Of a stretch of DNA of 10,364 nucleotides, positions 1-6,011 are shown one piece after another (within the stretch, counting starts at the first letter, position 1; each line of letters begins with the position of its first letter). The notes under the pieces are model-generated. The model was given only the letters and a program-made list of their open reading frames with translations. It made no database searches and had not been told where the DNA came from. The translations under genes and the position numbers were made by a program. The DNA is from Fusobacterium sp. (lineage in GTDB: Bacteria; Fusobacteriota; Fusobacteriia; Fusobacteriales; Fusobacteriaceae). Location of the stretch: NCBI GenBank assembly GCA_020024855.1, contig JAHHTB010000061.1, positions 1 through 10,364 of the forward strand, written 5' to 3'.

Positions 1-54
1 TTCAACTGGCATATCTTTATACTTTCTTATACTTCTTCTTGTTGTAAAATCCAT
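1..54 (-). CDS. Nitroreductase-family protein, N-terminal fragment (gene continues beyond window start)
   Basis: Only the first 18 codons are inside the window. They read MDFTTRRSIRKYKDMPVE. The RRSIRKY segment followed by a short acidic stretch is the usual start of nitroreductase-family FMN enzymes, where the basic residues contact the flavin phosphate; that role is family knowledge. The ATG at 54 has a GGAG ribosome binding site at 69-66 on the minus strand, 11 nt away. The gene starts 49 bp after the stop of the Abi_2 gene on the same strand, so it could be read from the same transcript. No terminator lies between them and I saw no convincing promoter of its own. The substrate cannot be guessed from this fragment. 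Confidence 0.72.
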   Translation of the reverse strand, partial: MDFTTRRSIRKYKDMPVE

Positions 55-103
55 ATTTACCATCACTCCTTTTATTAATATAATATTTTTAAAAACTATG
101 TGA

Positions 104-1074
104 TTAACTTAAAACTATCTTATCCCAATTTTGAATAAAGCCCATTTCTTGTAAAATTTCATTATATTTTAAATCGTTAATTTTTTTTTGAAGTTTATTT
201 AATTCTTTTTTTATTTCAGCTATCATCTCTATATAATTACTTTTTGGAACAAAGAACTTTAAAATCAAAATTACATCAAAAAGATTTCCTTTAAATTTTA
301 AATTGCTATGAAAATGTAAAAAAGTCTTTTTCAATTTTGTTTTTGTACTTGTATAATTATATAATCTTTCGTCATGAGCACAAATATTTCTAAATTCATT
401 AGTAAAATTCATAATTGATTCTAGCTGTTCTGGAGGTAGAGGAATACTTGGGTATCCTTTTAAATTTTTTTTAGATGGATATTTTTGAAAAAACCTTTTA
501 GTTATATTTTTAGAAATTTTATTTTGAAGATTCACCTTTAAAGAACTATAAAAATGGCAAGTTGCTCCAAAAGTTATTTGTCTTATAAGAACCCAAATAG
601 GTAAACATTTATGCTTATATAAATAGTGATTAATGGTTGATTTTTTTTCTTTTGTTTTTTCTTCAATTACTTTAGATAAAGTTGCTATCAATTTAGTAGT
701 ATTTGCTCTTTTATCTGGAGTAGCACAGTTAAAATTATTAATATTAAAATAATTAAAGTCTGTTCTGTATTCTTCAGCAAAATAGTATGATATATGTGTT
801 TTTAATATATTTTCAAATTCTAATAAATTTTTTAATAAAATAATTCTTAAATTTCTATCAAAACAAAAAAGAGAATAAATATCTTTAAAAGTTGTTCCAT
901 CTTGATATTTTTCTGTTGCACTTGTATTATCTAAAAATATGTTTTTATATCCATTTATAAGATAATAATAATTTTCTCTTTCTAAAATTTCAATAGCTTT
1001 ACTACCATCATTTATAATTAAGTTTCTATTTCTTATTTTAATTGTTGTCTAAAAGTACTAAAAGGTTTTAACAT
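104..1074 (-). pseudogene. Abi_2-family (AbiD/AbiF-like) HEPN abortive-infection protein, frameshifted near the start
   Basis: The ATG at 1074 has a perfect GGAGG 8 nt upstream (1087-1083) and opens MLKPFSTFRQQLK, the usual Abi_2 opening, but meets a TAA at 1035-1033. The rest of the family continues in the next frame from IRNRNLIINDG through ENYYYLINGYK and LPIWVLIRQITFG to a C-terminal HEPN motif FRNICAHDERLYN (R-x4-H, about residues 229 and 234 if repaired). The tail after it is Lys-rich and probably coiled coil. One extra A in the AAAA run at 1039-1036 joins both parts into about 323 residues, a normal Abi_2 length. The shifted frame has no ATG, GTG or TTG before a TTG at 691, which would leave only 195 residues. 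HEPN Abi proteins are thought to be RNases that stop growth on phage infection; that role is family knowledge. The break could be a real mutation, an assembly error or an inefficient frameshift site. The structured RNA upstream (1092-1165) suggests an RNA-controlled toxin. Confidence 0.85.
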
Positions 1075-1091
1075 AATAAAATCCTCCATAT

Positions 1092-1127
1092 AAAAAAATA
1101 ACCTAGTATCCCGTAGGATACTAGGTT
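1092..1127 (-). terminator. Strong intrinsic terminator between the small RNA and the Abi_2 gene
   Basis: On the minus strand the arms AACCTAGTATCC (1127-1116) and GGATACTAGGTT (1111-1100) form 12 perfect base pairs around a TACG loop, then A and seven T (1098-1092). On the plus strand it lacks a good T tract, so it is directional. It sits directly before the Abi_2 ribosome binding site, so read-through would set the amount of Abi_2 mRNA. Confidence 0.88.
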
Positions 1128-1165
1128 TCTGTGTAGTAGCCCGTAGACATCTACACTTATCACTC
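1092..1165 (-). ncRNA. Predicted ~74-nt structured RNA with two tandem UACG-capped hairpins, upstream of the Abi_2 gene
   Basis: A consensus promoter at 1200-1172 should start transcription near 1165, and an intrinsic terminator ends it near 1092. The RNA contains two imperfect 26-nt repeats, 30 nt apart. Hairpin A (1156-1131) has 6 bp (GUGUAG/CUACAC), a 2x2 internal loop (A.A, U.U), 3 bp and a C(UACG)G tetraloop. Hairpin B (1127-1100) has 12 perfect base pairs and the same C(UACG)G loop, followed by a U7 tract. Both share the core CUACGGG-N-UACUA. The RNA ends 4 nt before the GGAGG of the Abi_2 gene, so most transcripts would stop before the toxin frame. Structured RNAs upstream of abiF-type genes have been reported, and type III toxin-antitoxin loci have this repeat-RNA, terminator, toxin order. 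An antitoxin or attenuator role is inference; I cannot test whether the RNA matches a named family. Confidence 0.72.
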
Positions 1166-1171
1166 ATCAAT

Positions 1172-1200
1172 ATTGTATCCTATTTTTTGAGAAATGTCAA
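1172..1200 (-). promoter_or_regulatory. Consensus sigma-70 promoter of the small RNA
   Basis: The minus strand carries a perfect -35 TTGACA (1200-1195), a 17-nt spacer and a -10 TACAAT (1177-1172, 5 of 6). This is one of the best promoters in the window. The predicted start is near 1165, only about 9 nt before the first hairpin, which fits a dedicated small-RNA promoter better than an mRNA leader. Confidence 0.85.
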
Positions 1201-1211
1201 TTAAAGGGTTG

Positions 1212-1260
1212 ATATTCTTATAATACGGTTCCCGATAAGATATAGTATTACATTACTATA
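1212..1260 (-). repeat. Two adjacent inverted repeats between the two upstream promoters
   Basis: The first is a perfect 7-bp inverted repeat, TATAGTA and TACTATA, separated by 6 nt (1260-1241). The second (1243-1212) folds as ATAT-CTTAT-CGG, a GAA loop, then CCG, a 4-nt bulge, ATAAG, a 1-nt bulge and ATAT. They share three bases, so both cannot form fully at once. They may be operator DNA or a structured leader of a transcript from the upstream promoter. No function is shown by the sequence itself. Confidence 0.5.
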
Positions 1261-1269
1261 CCTAATATT

Positions 1270-1298
1270 AATATAAAGCTATTTATTTTATTTGTCAA
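1270..1298 (-). promoter_or_regulatory. Second sigma-70 promoter, just after the nfo stop codon
   Basis: The minus strand shows TTGACA (1298-1293), a 17-nt spacer and TATATT (1275-1270). Transcription would begin near 1263 and run through the inverted repeats at 1260-1212 into the small-RNA promoter and RNA. Nothing protein-coding lies between this promoter and the Abi_2 gene, so it could make a longer form of the RNA or a leader. The region is AT-rich, so a chance match is possible, though the exact spacing and perfect -35 argue for a real site. Confidence 0.6.
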
Positions 1299-1309
1299 AT
1301 TATAAAAAT

Positions 1310-2188
1310 TTATTTAATAAGACTATATAAATATGAAATCTCATCTTTCCAAATATTACTATCAATAGTTTCCAAAATAATAGGAATATTATCAAATCTT
1401 TCATCATTCATAAATCTCATAAAAAACTCCTCACCTAATACCCCTTTTCCAATACTATCATGTCTATCTTTCTTAGAGCCTGTATCAAATTTACTATCAT
1501 TTAGGTGTACACCTTTTAGATATTTAAAACCAATAATATTTTCAAATTCTTCCATAGTTTTATTATATCCCTCTTCGTCTTTAAGTTCATATCCAGCTGA
1601 AAGAGTGTGGCAAGTGTCAATACAAACACCTATTCTTTTTTTATCTTCCACAAGATTTATAATATCTCTTATTTCTTCAAACTTACTTCCAATATTACTT
1701 CCCTGTCCAGCAGTTGTTTCAAGAACAACAACTATATTAGGAACTTTTTTATGAGCCTCATTAATAGCACTAGCTATAAGCTCTATACATTTTTCAACAG
1801 AAATTTGATTTAAATGACTTCCTGGGTGAATATTTATATATTTAAGTCCCAGCTTATTACATCTATCCATTTCATCAATAAAAGCATTTAAAGACTTTTC
1901 TCTTTTTTCGCTATCTCCATTTCCAAGATTATGAAGATAGCTATTATGTGGAAGTATATAATCTGGAGATATATTATATTCTTTCATAAATTCTTTAAAT
2001 TTTTTTATTTCTCCCTCTTCTAATGGTTTTGAATCCCATCTTCTTTGGTTTTTTGTAAAAAGAGCAAAGGCTCTTGCACCAATTTCATTTACTTGAAGAA
2101 AGGCATTAGATACTCCCCCTTGTGCTGAAACGTGTGCCCCTAAAAACTTTCTTTTTATTTTTTCTTCTCTACTTAACTTGTTATCTAT
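1310..2188 (-). CDS. nfo: Endonuclease IV (AP endonuclease) with a non-ATG start
   Basis: This enzyme cuts DNA at abasic sites in base-excision repair, using a three-metal zinc cluster. All family landmarks are present. Numbering from the ATA at 2188 they are GAHVSAQGG (17-25), FTKNQRRW (44-51), NIHPGS (His121), LETTAGQGSNIG (Glu157), CIDTCHTLSAGY (Asp191, His194), GVHLNDSK (His228), DRHDSIGKG (Asp241, His243) and ILET (Glu273). Length is 292 residues, normal for the family. The first in-frame ATG is at 1987, inside the protein, and would remove the conserved GAHVS block, so it cannot be the start. Upstream there is no in-frame ATG, GTG or TTG back to a TAA. A GAGG site at 2201-2198 sits 9 nt before an ATA (2188) and 3 nt before an ATT (2194), so I chose ATA. 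Start mutation, sequence error and genuine rare start are all possible. Family identity is near certain, start uncertain. Confidence 0.93.
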   Translation of the reverse strand: MDNKLSREEKIKRKFLGAHVSAQGGVSNAFLQVNEIGARAFALFTKNQRRWDSKPLEEGEIKKFKEFMKEYNISPDYILPHNSYLHNLGNGDSEKREKSLNAFIDEMDRCNKLGLKYINIHPGSHLNQISVEKCIELIASAINEAHKKVPNIVVVLETTAGQGSNIGSKFEEIRDIINLVEDKKRIGVCIDTCHTLSAGYELKDEEGYNKTMEEFENIIGFKYLKGVHLNDSKFDTGSKKDRHDSIGKGVLGEEFFMRFMNDERFDNIPIILETIDSNIWKDEISYLYSLIK

Positions 2189-2219
2189 TTTAATGCACCT
2201 CTTTAAATTTTATATTTAC

Positions 2220-2225
2220 ATTATA
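2220..2225 (-). promoter_or_regulatory. Probable -10 element of the nfo promoter
   Basis: The minus strand has a perfect TATAAT here, about 20 nt upstream of the GAGG site of nfo. No clear -35 box is seen at 16-18 nt. A start near 2213 gives a very short leader, which supports translation beginning around 2194-2188 rather than far downstream. Confidence 0.45.
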
Positions 2226-2281
2226 TCATAAATATTTATGAGAATGGAATAATATTAAAAAGGTATTTTTTACAAAAAAAT

Positions 2282-2308
2282 AAAAAGGCGATTAGGATAC
2301 TAATCGTC
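2282..2308 (-). terminator. Intrinsic terminator after the small unknown gene
   Basis: Arms GGCGATTAG (2287-2295) and CTAATCGTC (2300-2308) form 9 base pairs, one of them G-U, around a GATA loop. On the minus strand the hairpin is followed by T5, A and T7, so it ends transcripts of the 2363-2554 gene before nfo. The opposite direction lacks a proper T tract. Confidence 0.8.
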
Positions 2309-2362
2309 TTATTCATACTGGAGATGTAATTAAAAAATTAAATAAATTTAACAAAATAAAAA

Positions 2363-2554
2363 CTACTTACTTATTTTTTTAAATTTCAAATTTTTTTCTA
2401 TCAAGGCAAATACATCATCATGAGTAAGAGTTTTTTGTCCTTTTAAAGTTTCAAGAAACTCTTTTACTGCCTCATGTTCTTTTTTATGATATTTGTTGAT
2501 GATATAATGTACATCAGACTCCTGATTAAAGTTTACATATTTATGCTCTTTCAT
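2363..2554 (-). CDS. Small hypothetical protein, 63 aa
   Basis: I do not recognise a family. The protein is soluble-looking, charged and His/Lys-rich (MKEHKYVNF at the start, then a predicted helix around INKYHKKEHEAVKEFLETL and a second around HDDVFALIEKNLKF). It has no membrane segment, signal peptide or Cys. I chose the ATG at 2554 because AGGAG at 2568-2564 lies 9 nt upstream; the ATG at 2563 touches that ribosome binding site and would add only MIY. A strong promoter (2616-2588) and a terminator (2308-2282) flank the gene, making it a clear single-gene unit, which supports it being real. Two helices of this size would suit a small regulatory or binding protein, but that is a guess. Confidence 0.72.
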   Translation of the reverse strand: MKEHKYVNFNQESDVHYIINKYHKKEHEAVKEFLETLKGQKTLTHDDVFALIEKNLKFKKISK

Positions 2555-2587
2555 ATAAATCATCTCCTAAAATCTCCAGCCAACCTT

Positions 2588-2616
2588 ATTATATGCCTTT
2601 TTATGCAAAATATCAA
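2588..2616 (-). promoter_or_regulatory. Sigma-70 promoter overlapping the gltS stop codon
   Basis: The minus strand shows TTGATA (2616-2611), a 17-nt spacer and a perfect TATAAT (2593-2588). The -35 box contains the TGA stop of gltS (2615-2613). A 6-bp inverted repeat (AACCTT/AAGGTT at 2620-2615 and 2587-2582) encloses it. It would start the mRNA of the 63-residue protein near 2581. Confidence 0.75.
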
Positions 2617-3938
2617 GGTTTCATAGTTTTTCTTGCTGTTAATGGTAGAAGAACAGTAAATAAAAATAGCATAACAAAAGTTGAAATTAAAGCAACTATT
2701 GCTCCCTTTGAAATCCAAACATCAAGAAGAATTCCAACTATGACAAAACTCCATGAAGTCATAGCATAACATAAAGTGTGATCTGCAAAGGCTGAACTTT
2801 TTAGTTCTGGGTCTGTAACTCTTAAAAGTAAAAGTCCTGTTATAAATATTCCTGTGTTCATTCCAAAACTTATAATTGAATGTTCAAACCAATCATCTTT
2901 TATATAAATTTTGCTTAGGATAAATATATATAAAAATGTAACAAGAAAACCAAGGAGAGAAACAAATATTATAGGTACAATATATTGTGCTATCACTTTT
3001 AATGGCATACTTGCAATGGCTGAAAGTATTGCATACTCTGTAAGCATTCCAGAAAATTTTGCTTTTACTTTACTATCAACTAAATAATTAAGATTTAACT
3101 TACACATTATATACCAAACAAGAAACATTAAAAATATTGCATATGTCCACACAGCTATACTTTTAAAATACATAATATTATGTACTTTTACAAAATTAAA
3201 TATAAAATAGGCAAGTGCTGTTACACTAAGAATTAATGCCCCATGAAAAGCAAGGGTATCAACTGATGTGGAAAGTGTTGTTTCTCTACCAATGAAAGAT
3301 TGTTTTGTAATATCTCTTTCATATCCTGTTTTTAATGACTCTGGTATATTTTCTGGTTTTTCTATATAACCACACATTCTTTTTCTTGCACCAATATTTA
3401 TTATAAGCATACCGAAAAGTATTCCACCGACTAAACCAAAAGTGGCAATGGCTGAACCTACCCCTTGAGATATATCCCAATAAGGAAGATTTTTTTCTTT
3501 TAACATATTTGATAACATTCCTATTGTTCCATGCCCACCTGCAAAAGCAAATTCAAGTTCTGCTCCAAATATTGGATAAAGATTTGGAATAATATTTTTA
3601 AATAGTAAGTATGAAACTATACCCACTATTATTTGTGCCATAGTTACCCCCATCATAATAAGCCCATGGGGAAGAACTGTTTTTAATCTCTCCTTATTTT
3701 TGGAAATAGTAAGTCCAAGTGGAATTGATGCCACAATAGGAACTATAAGTGTTCCCGGAATTTTTGAATAAATATTTATATATTCCTTTGGAAGTGGTAA
3801 CATAAGAAGTAAAAATCCCCCTATTACAGAAGAGGGAAGAAAAAGATTTTGTAATATTTTTATTTTTGCTCTTAACACCACTCCTATAAGTAAAAACAAA
3901 CTCAAAAGACCAAGGCTGTAAATAAAAGTTGTTGTCAT
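2613..3938 (-). CDS. gltS: GltS-type sodium/glutamate symporter
   Basis: This is an inner-membrane carrier of 441 residues, expected to take up glutamate (or a related dicarboxylate amino acid) with sodium. The chain is almost wholly hydrophobic, with roughly ten or more membrane segments. The GltS signature is clear: AFAGGHGTIGML (about 131-142) followed by QGVGSAIATFGLVGGILFG (about 158-176), and a loosely mirrored second half (ISFGMNTGIFITGLL). It is somewhat longer than the about 400-residue E. coli protein. The start is the ATG at 3938, with AGGAGG at 3950-3945, 6 nt upstream. An ATG at 4034 would add 32 polar residues before the first membrane segment and has no comparable site, so I rejected it. 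The gene stands alone and is divergent from the hydrolase gene. Glutamate as substrate comes from the family; other substrates are possible. A TGA-TACTAT extended -10 lies upstream, but is weak. Confidence 0.88.
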   Translation of the reverse strand: MTTTFIYSLGLLSLFLLIGVVLRAKIKILQNLFLPSSVIGGFLLLMLPLPKEYINIYSKIPGTLIVPIVASIPLGLTISKNKERLKTVLPHGLIMMGVTMAQIIVGIVSYLLFKNIIPNLYPIFGAELEFAFAGGHGTIGMLSNMLKEKNLPYWDISQGVGSAIATFGLVGGILFGMLIINIGARKRMCGYIEKPENIPESLKTGYERDITKQSFIGRETTLSTSVDTLAFHGALILSVTALAYFIFNFVKVHNIMYFKSIAVWTYAIFLMFLVWYIMCKLNLNYLVDSKVKAKFSGMLTEYAILSAIASMPLKVIAQYIVPIIFVSLLGFLVTFLYIFILSKIYIKDDWFEHSIISFGMNTGIFITGLLLLRVTDPELKSSAFADHTLCYAMTSWSFVIVGILLDVWISKGAIVALISTFVMLFLFTVLLPLTARKTMKP

Positions 3939-4065
3939 TTTTGTCCTCCTGAAAAATTTATCTGCACTAGTATATAGTATCACATCAATATATCTTTTAT
4001 AAATTGTTTTATTTTGTAAATATCTATTTTTCAAAAAAGTTCTCTAATTATCTTTTAATTACCCT

Positions 4066-4094
4066 TTGTAAATAAAAAAATTTTATGCTAAAAT
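4066..4094 (+). promoter_or_regulatory. Promoter of the alpha/beta hydrolase gene
   Basis: TTGTAA (4066-4071), a 17-nt spacer and TAAAAT (4089-4094) lie 38 bp before the ATG at 4133. The -35 is a 4 of 6 match and the -10 a 5 of 6 match. It is the only well-spaced pair seen in the gap between the divergent gltS and hydrolase genes. Confidence 0.6.
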
Positions 4095-4132
4095 AATATC
4101 TAAAAATATTCTATATAAAAAGGAGATGATTT

Positions 4133-4912
4133 ATGAAATTTTCTTATATTGATGAGGGAAAAGGAAGGACAGTTGTATTTATTCATTCATATCTTTGGAG
4201 TAAGGAGATGTGGAAACCTCAAATTGATTTTTTAAAAAATGATTATCGTTGTATTTCAATAGATTTACCAGCTCATGGAAGTTCTATGCCTATTTCTAAT
4301 GAAAAAGAGGTTAATTTAAAATCTCTTGCTAATGAAATTGTATCTTTTATAAAAACATTAGAAATAGATGAGTATGTTTATGTTGGACTTTCTGTTGGTG
4401 GTATGTTAGCCCCATATATTTATGAATTAGATAAAAAGAAAGTTAAAAAACTTGTTATAATGGACTCTTATGTGGGAAGTGAGCCTTTAGAAACTAAAAA
4501 TCTTTATTTTTCAATGCTAGATACTATTAAAAGTGTGGGACATATTCCACAACCTATGGCAGAAAAGATAGCACCTATATTCTTTTCTCCAGAAACTTCT
4601 AAAAATAAGACAGAACTTTATAATAAATTTTATAACTCTCTTTTAAATATAGAGGCTAACAATATAGATACAATAGTAAGATTAGGAAAAGAAATTTTTG
4701 GAAGAGAGAATATATTAGAAAAATTAAAAGATATTTCTATACCAACATATTTTCTAGCAGGGGAATATGATATACCAAGACCTTTTTATGAAACTAAAGA
4801 GATGTCAAACCTTACTCAAAATTCAGTAGTTTTTAAAATTGAAAATGCTGGACATATTTCTAATTTAGAAAATCCAGATGAAGTAAATAAAATTTTAAAA
4901 TCTATATTATAA
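4133..4912 (+). CDS. Alpha/beta-fold hydrolase
   Basis: A 259-residue cytosolic hydrolase or esterase-type protein of the alpha/beta fold. Visible family marks are the strand-turn VVFIHSYLWSKEMW (14-27), in which the usual HG motif is HS, the IDLPAHGSS segment (43-51), the nucleophile elbow GLSVGG with Ser87, the acid loop AGEYDIP with Asp213, and the late AGHISNLENP with His241. The triad Ser-Asp-His is thus complete. Length is standard for the family. AGGAG at 4121-4125 lies 7 nt before the ATG. The gene is divergent from gltS and has its own promoter. The substrate cannot be told; the overall pattern resembles 3-oxoadipate enol-lactonase or haloperoxidase-like members, which is a loose family resemblance and not a functional call. 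Confidence 0.87.
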   Translation: MKFSYIDEGKGRTVVFIHSYLWSKEMWKPQIDFLKNDYRCISIDLPAHGSSMPISNEKEVNLKSLANEIVSFIKTLEIDEYVYVGLSVGGMLAPYIYELDKKKVKKLVIMDSYVGSEPLETKNLYFSMLDTIKSVGHIPQPMAEKIAPIFFSPETSKNKTELYNKFYNSLLNIEANNIDTIVRLGKEIFGRENILEKLKDISIPTYFLAGEYDIPRPFYETKEMSNLTQNSVVFKIENAGHISNLENPDEVNKILKSIL

Positions 4913-4921
4913 TAGGTAATT

Positions 4922-4945
4922 TAGAAAATTTTTCTAGCTCTTTTT
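4922..4945 (+). terminator. Possible weak terminator after the hydrolase gene
   Basis: TAGAAA and TTTCTA (4922-4927 and 4931-4936) form a 6-bp, AT-rich hairpin, followed after GCTC by five T. The stem is weak. It is the only candidate between the hydrolase stop and the next promoter. Confidence 0.33.
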
Positions 4946-4983
4946 AAAAAAAGCAAAAAATATTTTTAATTTCTTTGATTATG

Positions 4984-4992
4984 TGTTATAAT
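4984..4992 (+). promoter_or_regulatory. Extended -10 promoter of the 80-aa gene
   Basis: TGT followed directly by TATAAT (4984-4992) forms an extended -10 element. The -35 area is only T-rich (TTTTAA), which extended -10 promoters tolerate. Transcription from near 5000 would give a leader of about 50 nt before the ATG at 5051. Confidence 0.6.
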
Positions 4993-5050
4993 ATAAATAT
5001 AAAAAAGGTAGTTTTTTAACAGAATATTTATTGTATCTAAGGAGGCAATT

Positions 5051-5293
5051 ATGAACCAAGAATTAAACCAAAAATTAAATTATTTATTATTAGGTGAAGA
5101 AAAATATACAGAATGTCCTCACATTGTAACTTTCAAAACAGAAGAAGATGGAATTTCTATTACAGATGATTGTGGAGAAAATAAAATTGTTAAAATTACT
5201 TATGAAGATATTTTAAATAAAGTTCTTGATGAAGAAAAAGGAAAAGAAATAGTTTCAAATATCATTAAAGAATTAGTTTTCAGAAGTAGATAA
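5051..5293 (+). CDS. Small acidic hypothetical protein, 80 aa
   Basis: I do not recognise a family. The 80-residue protein is acidic, with two Cys (in TECPHIVTF and DDCGENK). An N-terminal helix (NQELNQKLNYLLLGEE) is followed by two likely beta strands (HIVTFKTEE, GISITDD) and C-terminal helices (YEDILNKVLDEEKGKEIVSNIIKEL). It lacks a signal peptide or membrane segment. An ideal AAGGAGG site lies 6 nt before the ATG. A promoter upstream and a strong terminator at 5321-5355 bound it as a single-gene unit, which supports real expression. Any role is unknown. Confidence 0.75.
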   Translation: MNQELNQKLNYLLLGEEKYTECPHIVTFKTEEDGISITDDCGENKIVKITYEDILNKVLDEEKGKEIVSNIIKELVFRSR

Positions 5294-5320
5294 TCAAACC
5301 TTAAACTATAATTACTATAT

Positions 5321-5355
5321 AAAAAAATCACACCTATTTATAGATGTGATTTTTT
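5321..5355. terminator. Bidirectional terminator between convergent genes
   Basis: An A-rich arm ending AATCACA (5322-5332) pairs with TGTGATT and its T run (5345-5355). Inside, past one C.A mismatch, a CTA/TAG stem closes a 4-nt loop. Either strand ends in a T tract, so it serves both the 80-residue gene (plus) and the MORN protein gene (minus), whose stops face each other. Confidence 0.85.
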
Positions 5356-5379
5356 ATTTTACAACAAAGTAATGAAGTT

Positions 5380-5931
5380 TTAAAACTCTTCTATTTTTCC
5401 ATTTTTATAAACACAATCTTTTACAATGTTCCCATTTTCGTCATACTCTTTATATGTTCCATCTAATATTCCACCCTCAAGATAATTTGCAAATATATAT
5501 ATTTGTCCATTAGGGTAATATTCTTTGTATGGACCAAAAAGCTTTCCTTCTTTATAGTTTAAGTCACATTGAACTTTTCCATCTGGGTAGAATTTTACAT
5601 TTGTAGTAGTAGTCCAGTTATTAATATGTTCTACTAATTTTTTAGTCTGCCCATTAGGATAAAAAGCTTCATATCTTCCAACTATTTCTCCATCAACTAA
5701 ATGATAAACAGTATCTCTTGCTCCATTTGAAAGGAAAGTTTCATATACACCATGAAGATTTCCATTTTTATAAAATTTTTTAGTTTCTATGTTTCCATTA
5801 GGGTAATAACATTTGTATTCTCCCTCTCTCACACCATTAACATAGTTCTTTTCCTCTTTTACAGCCCCACTTTCATAATACTTAATCCATAAACCTTCTT
5901 TTTTTCCCTCTGCATTGTATTGATTGGCCAT
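5380..5931 (-). CDS. MORN-repeat (YwqK-like) protein with seven repeats
   Basis: The 183 residues consist almost entirely of about seven repeats of about 24 residues, beginning near residues 13, 37, 61, 85, 110, 133 and 158. The typical unit is G-x-Y-K-x-Y-Y-P-N-G-x-I followed by a strand and NG or EG, the MORN-variant pattern. Each repeat should make a beta hairpin, giving an elongated beta sheet. No signal peptide or membrane segment is seen, so it is probably cytosolic. Proteins like this are often labelled YwqK-family antitoxin after the B. subtilis YwqJ/YwqK pair, but no toxin gene adjoins it here, so I would not infer immunity. The repeat near 85-109 is degenerate (HINNWTTTTN). The ATG at 5931 has GGAGG 8 nt upstream. 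The 60-residue gene 80 bp upstream could share its transcript, as I saw no terminator between them. Confidence 0.85.
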   Translation of the reverse strand: MANQYNAEGKKEGLWIKYYESGAVKEEKNYVNGVREGEYKCYYPNGNIETKKFYKNGNLHGVYETFLSNGARDTVYHLVDGEIVGRYEAFYPNGQTKKLVEHINNWTTTTNVKFYPDGKVQCDLNYKEGKLFGPYKEYYPNGQIYIFANYLEGGILDGTYKEYDENGNIVKDCVYKNGKIEEF

Positions 5932-6011
5932 TTGTGTTACCTCCTCATTACTTTGTCTTTTTTATTATGTTTTATGTATTAAAAAGATTGCTACAAATTT
6001 ATTAATGAGCT

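Noticed and set aside
104..691. Separate 195-residue protein starting at TTG 691
   Set aside because: Its upstream frame continues with conserved Abi_2 sequence up to the frameshift near 1036, so it is the C-terminal part of one broken gene. The TTG has no clear ribosome binding site.
1100..1156. CRISPR-like repeat pair
   Set aside because: There are only two imperfect copies, with no regular spacers; the structure is better explained as tandem RNA hairpins.
1607..1813. 68-codon plus-strand open frame
   Set aside because: It lies fully inside nfo on the opposite strand, over the catalytic motifs, with a composition typical of an antisense shadow and no ribosome binding site.
3939..4034. 32-residue N-terminal extension of the GltS protein
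   Set aside because: AGGAGG lies 6 nt before the internal ATG at 3938, and the extension is polar and unlike the family.
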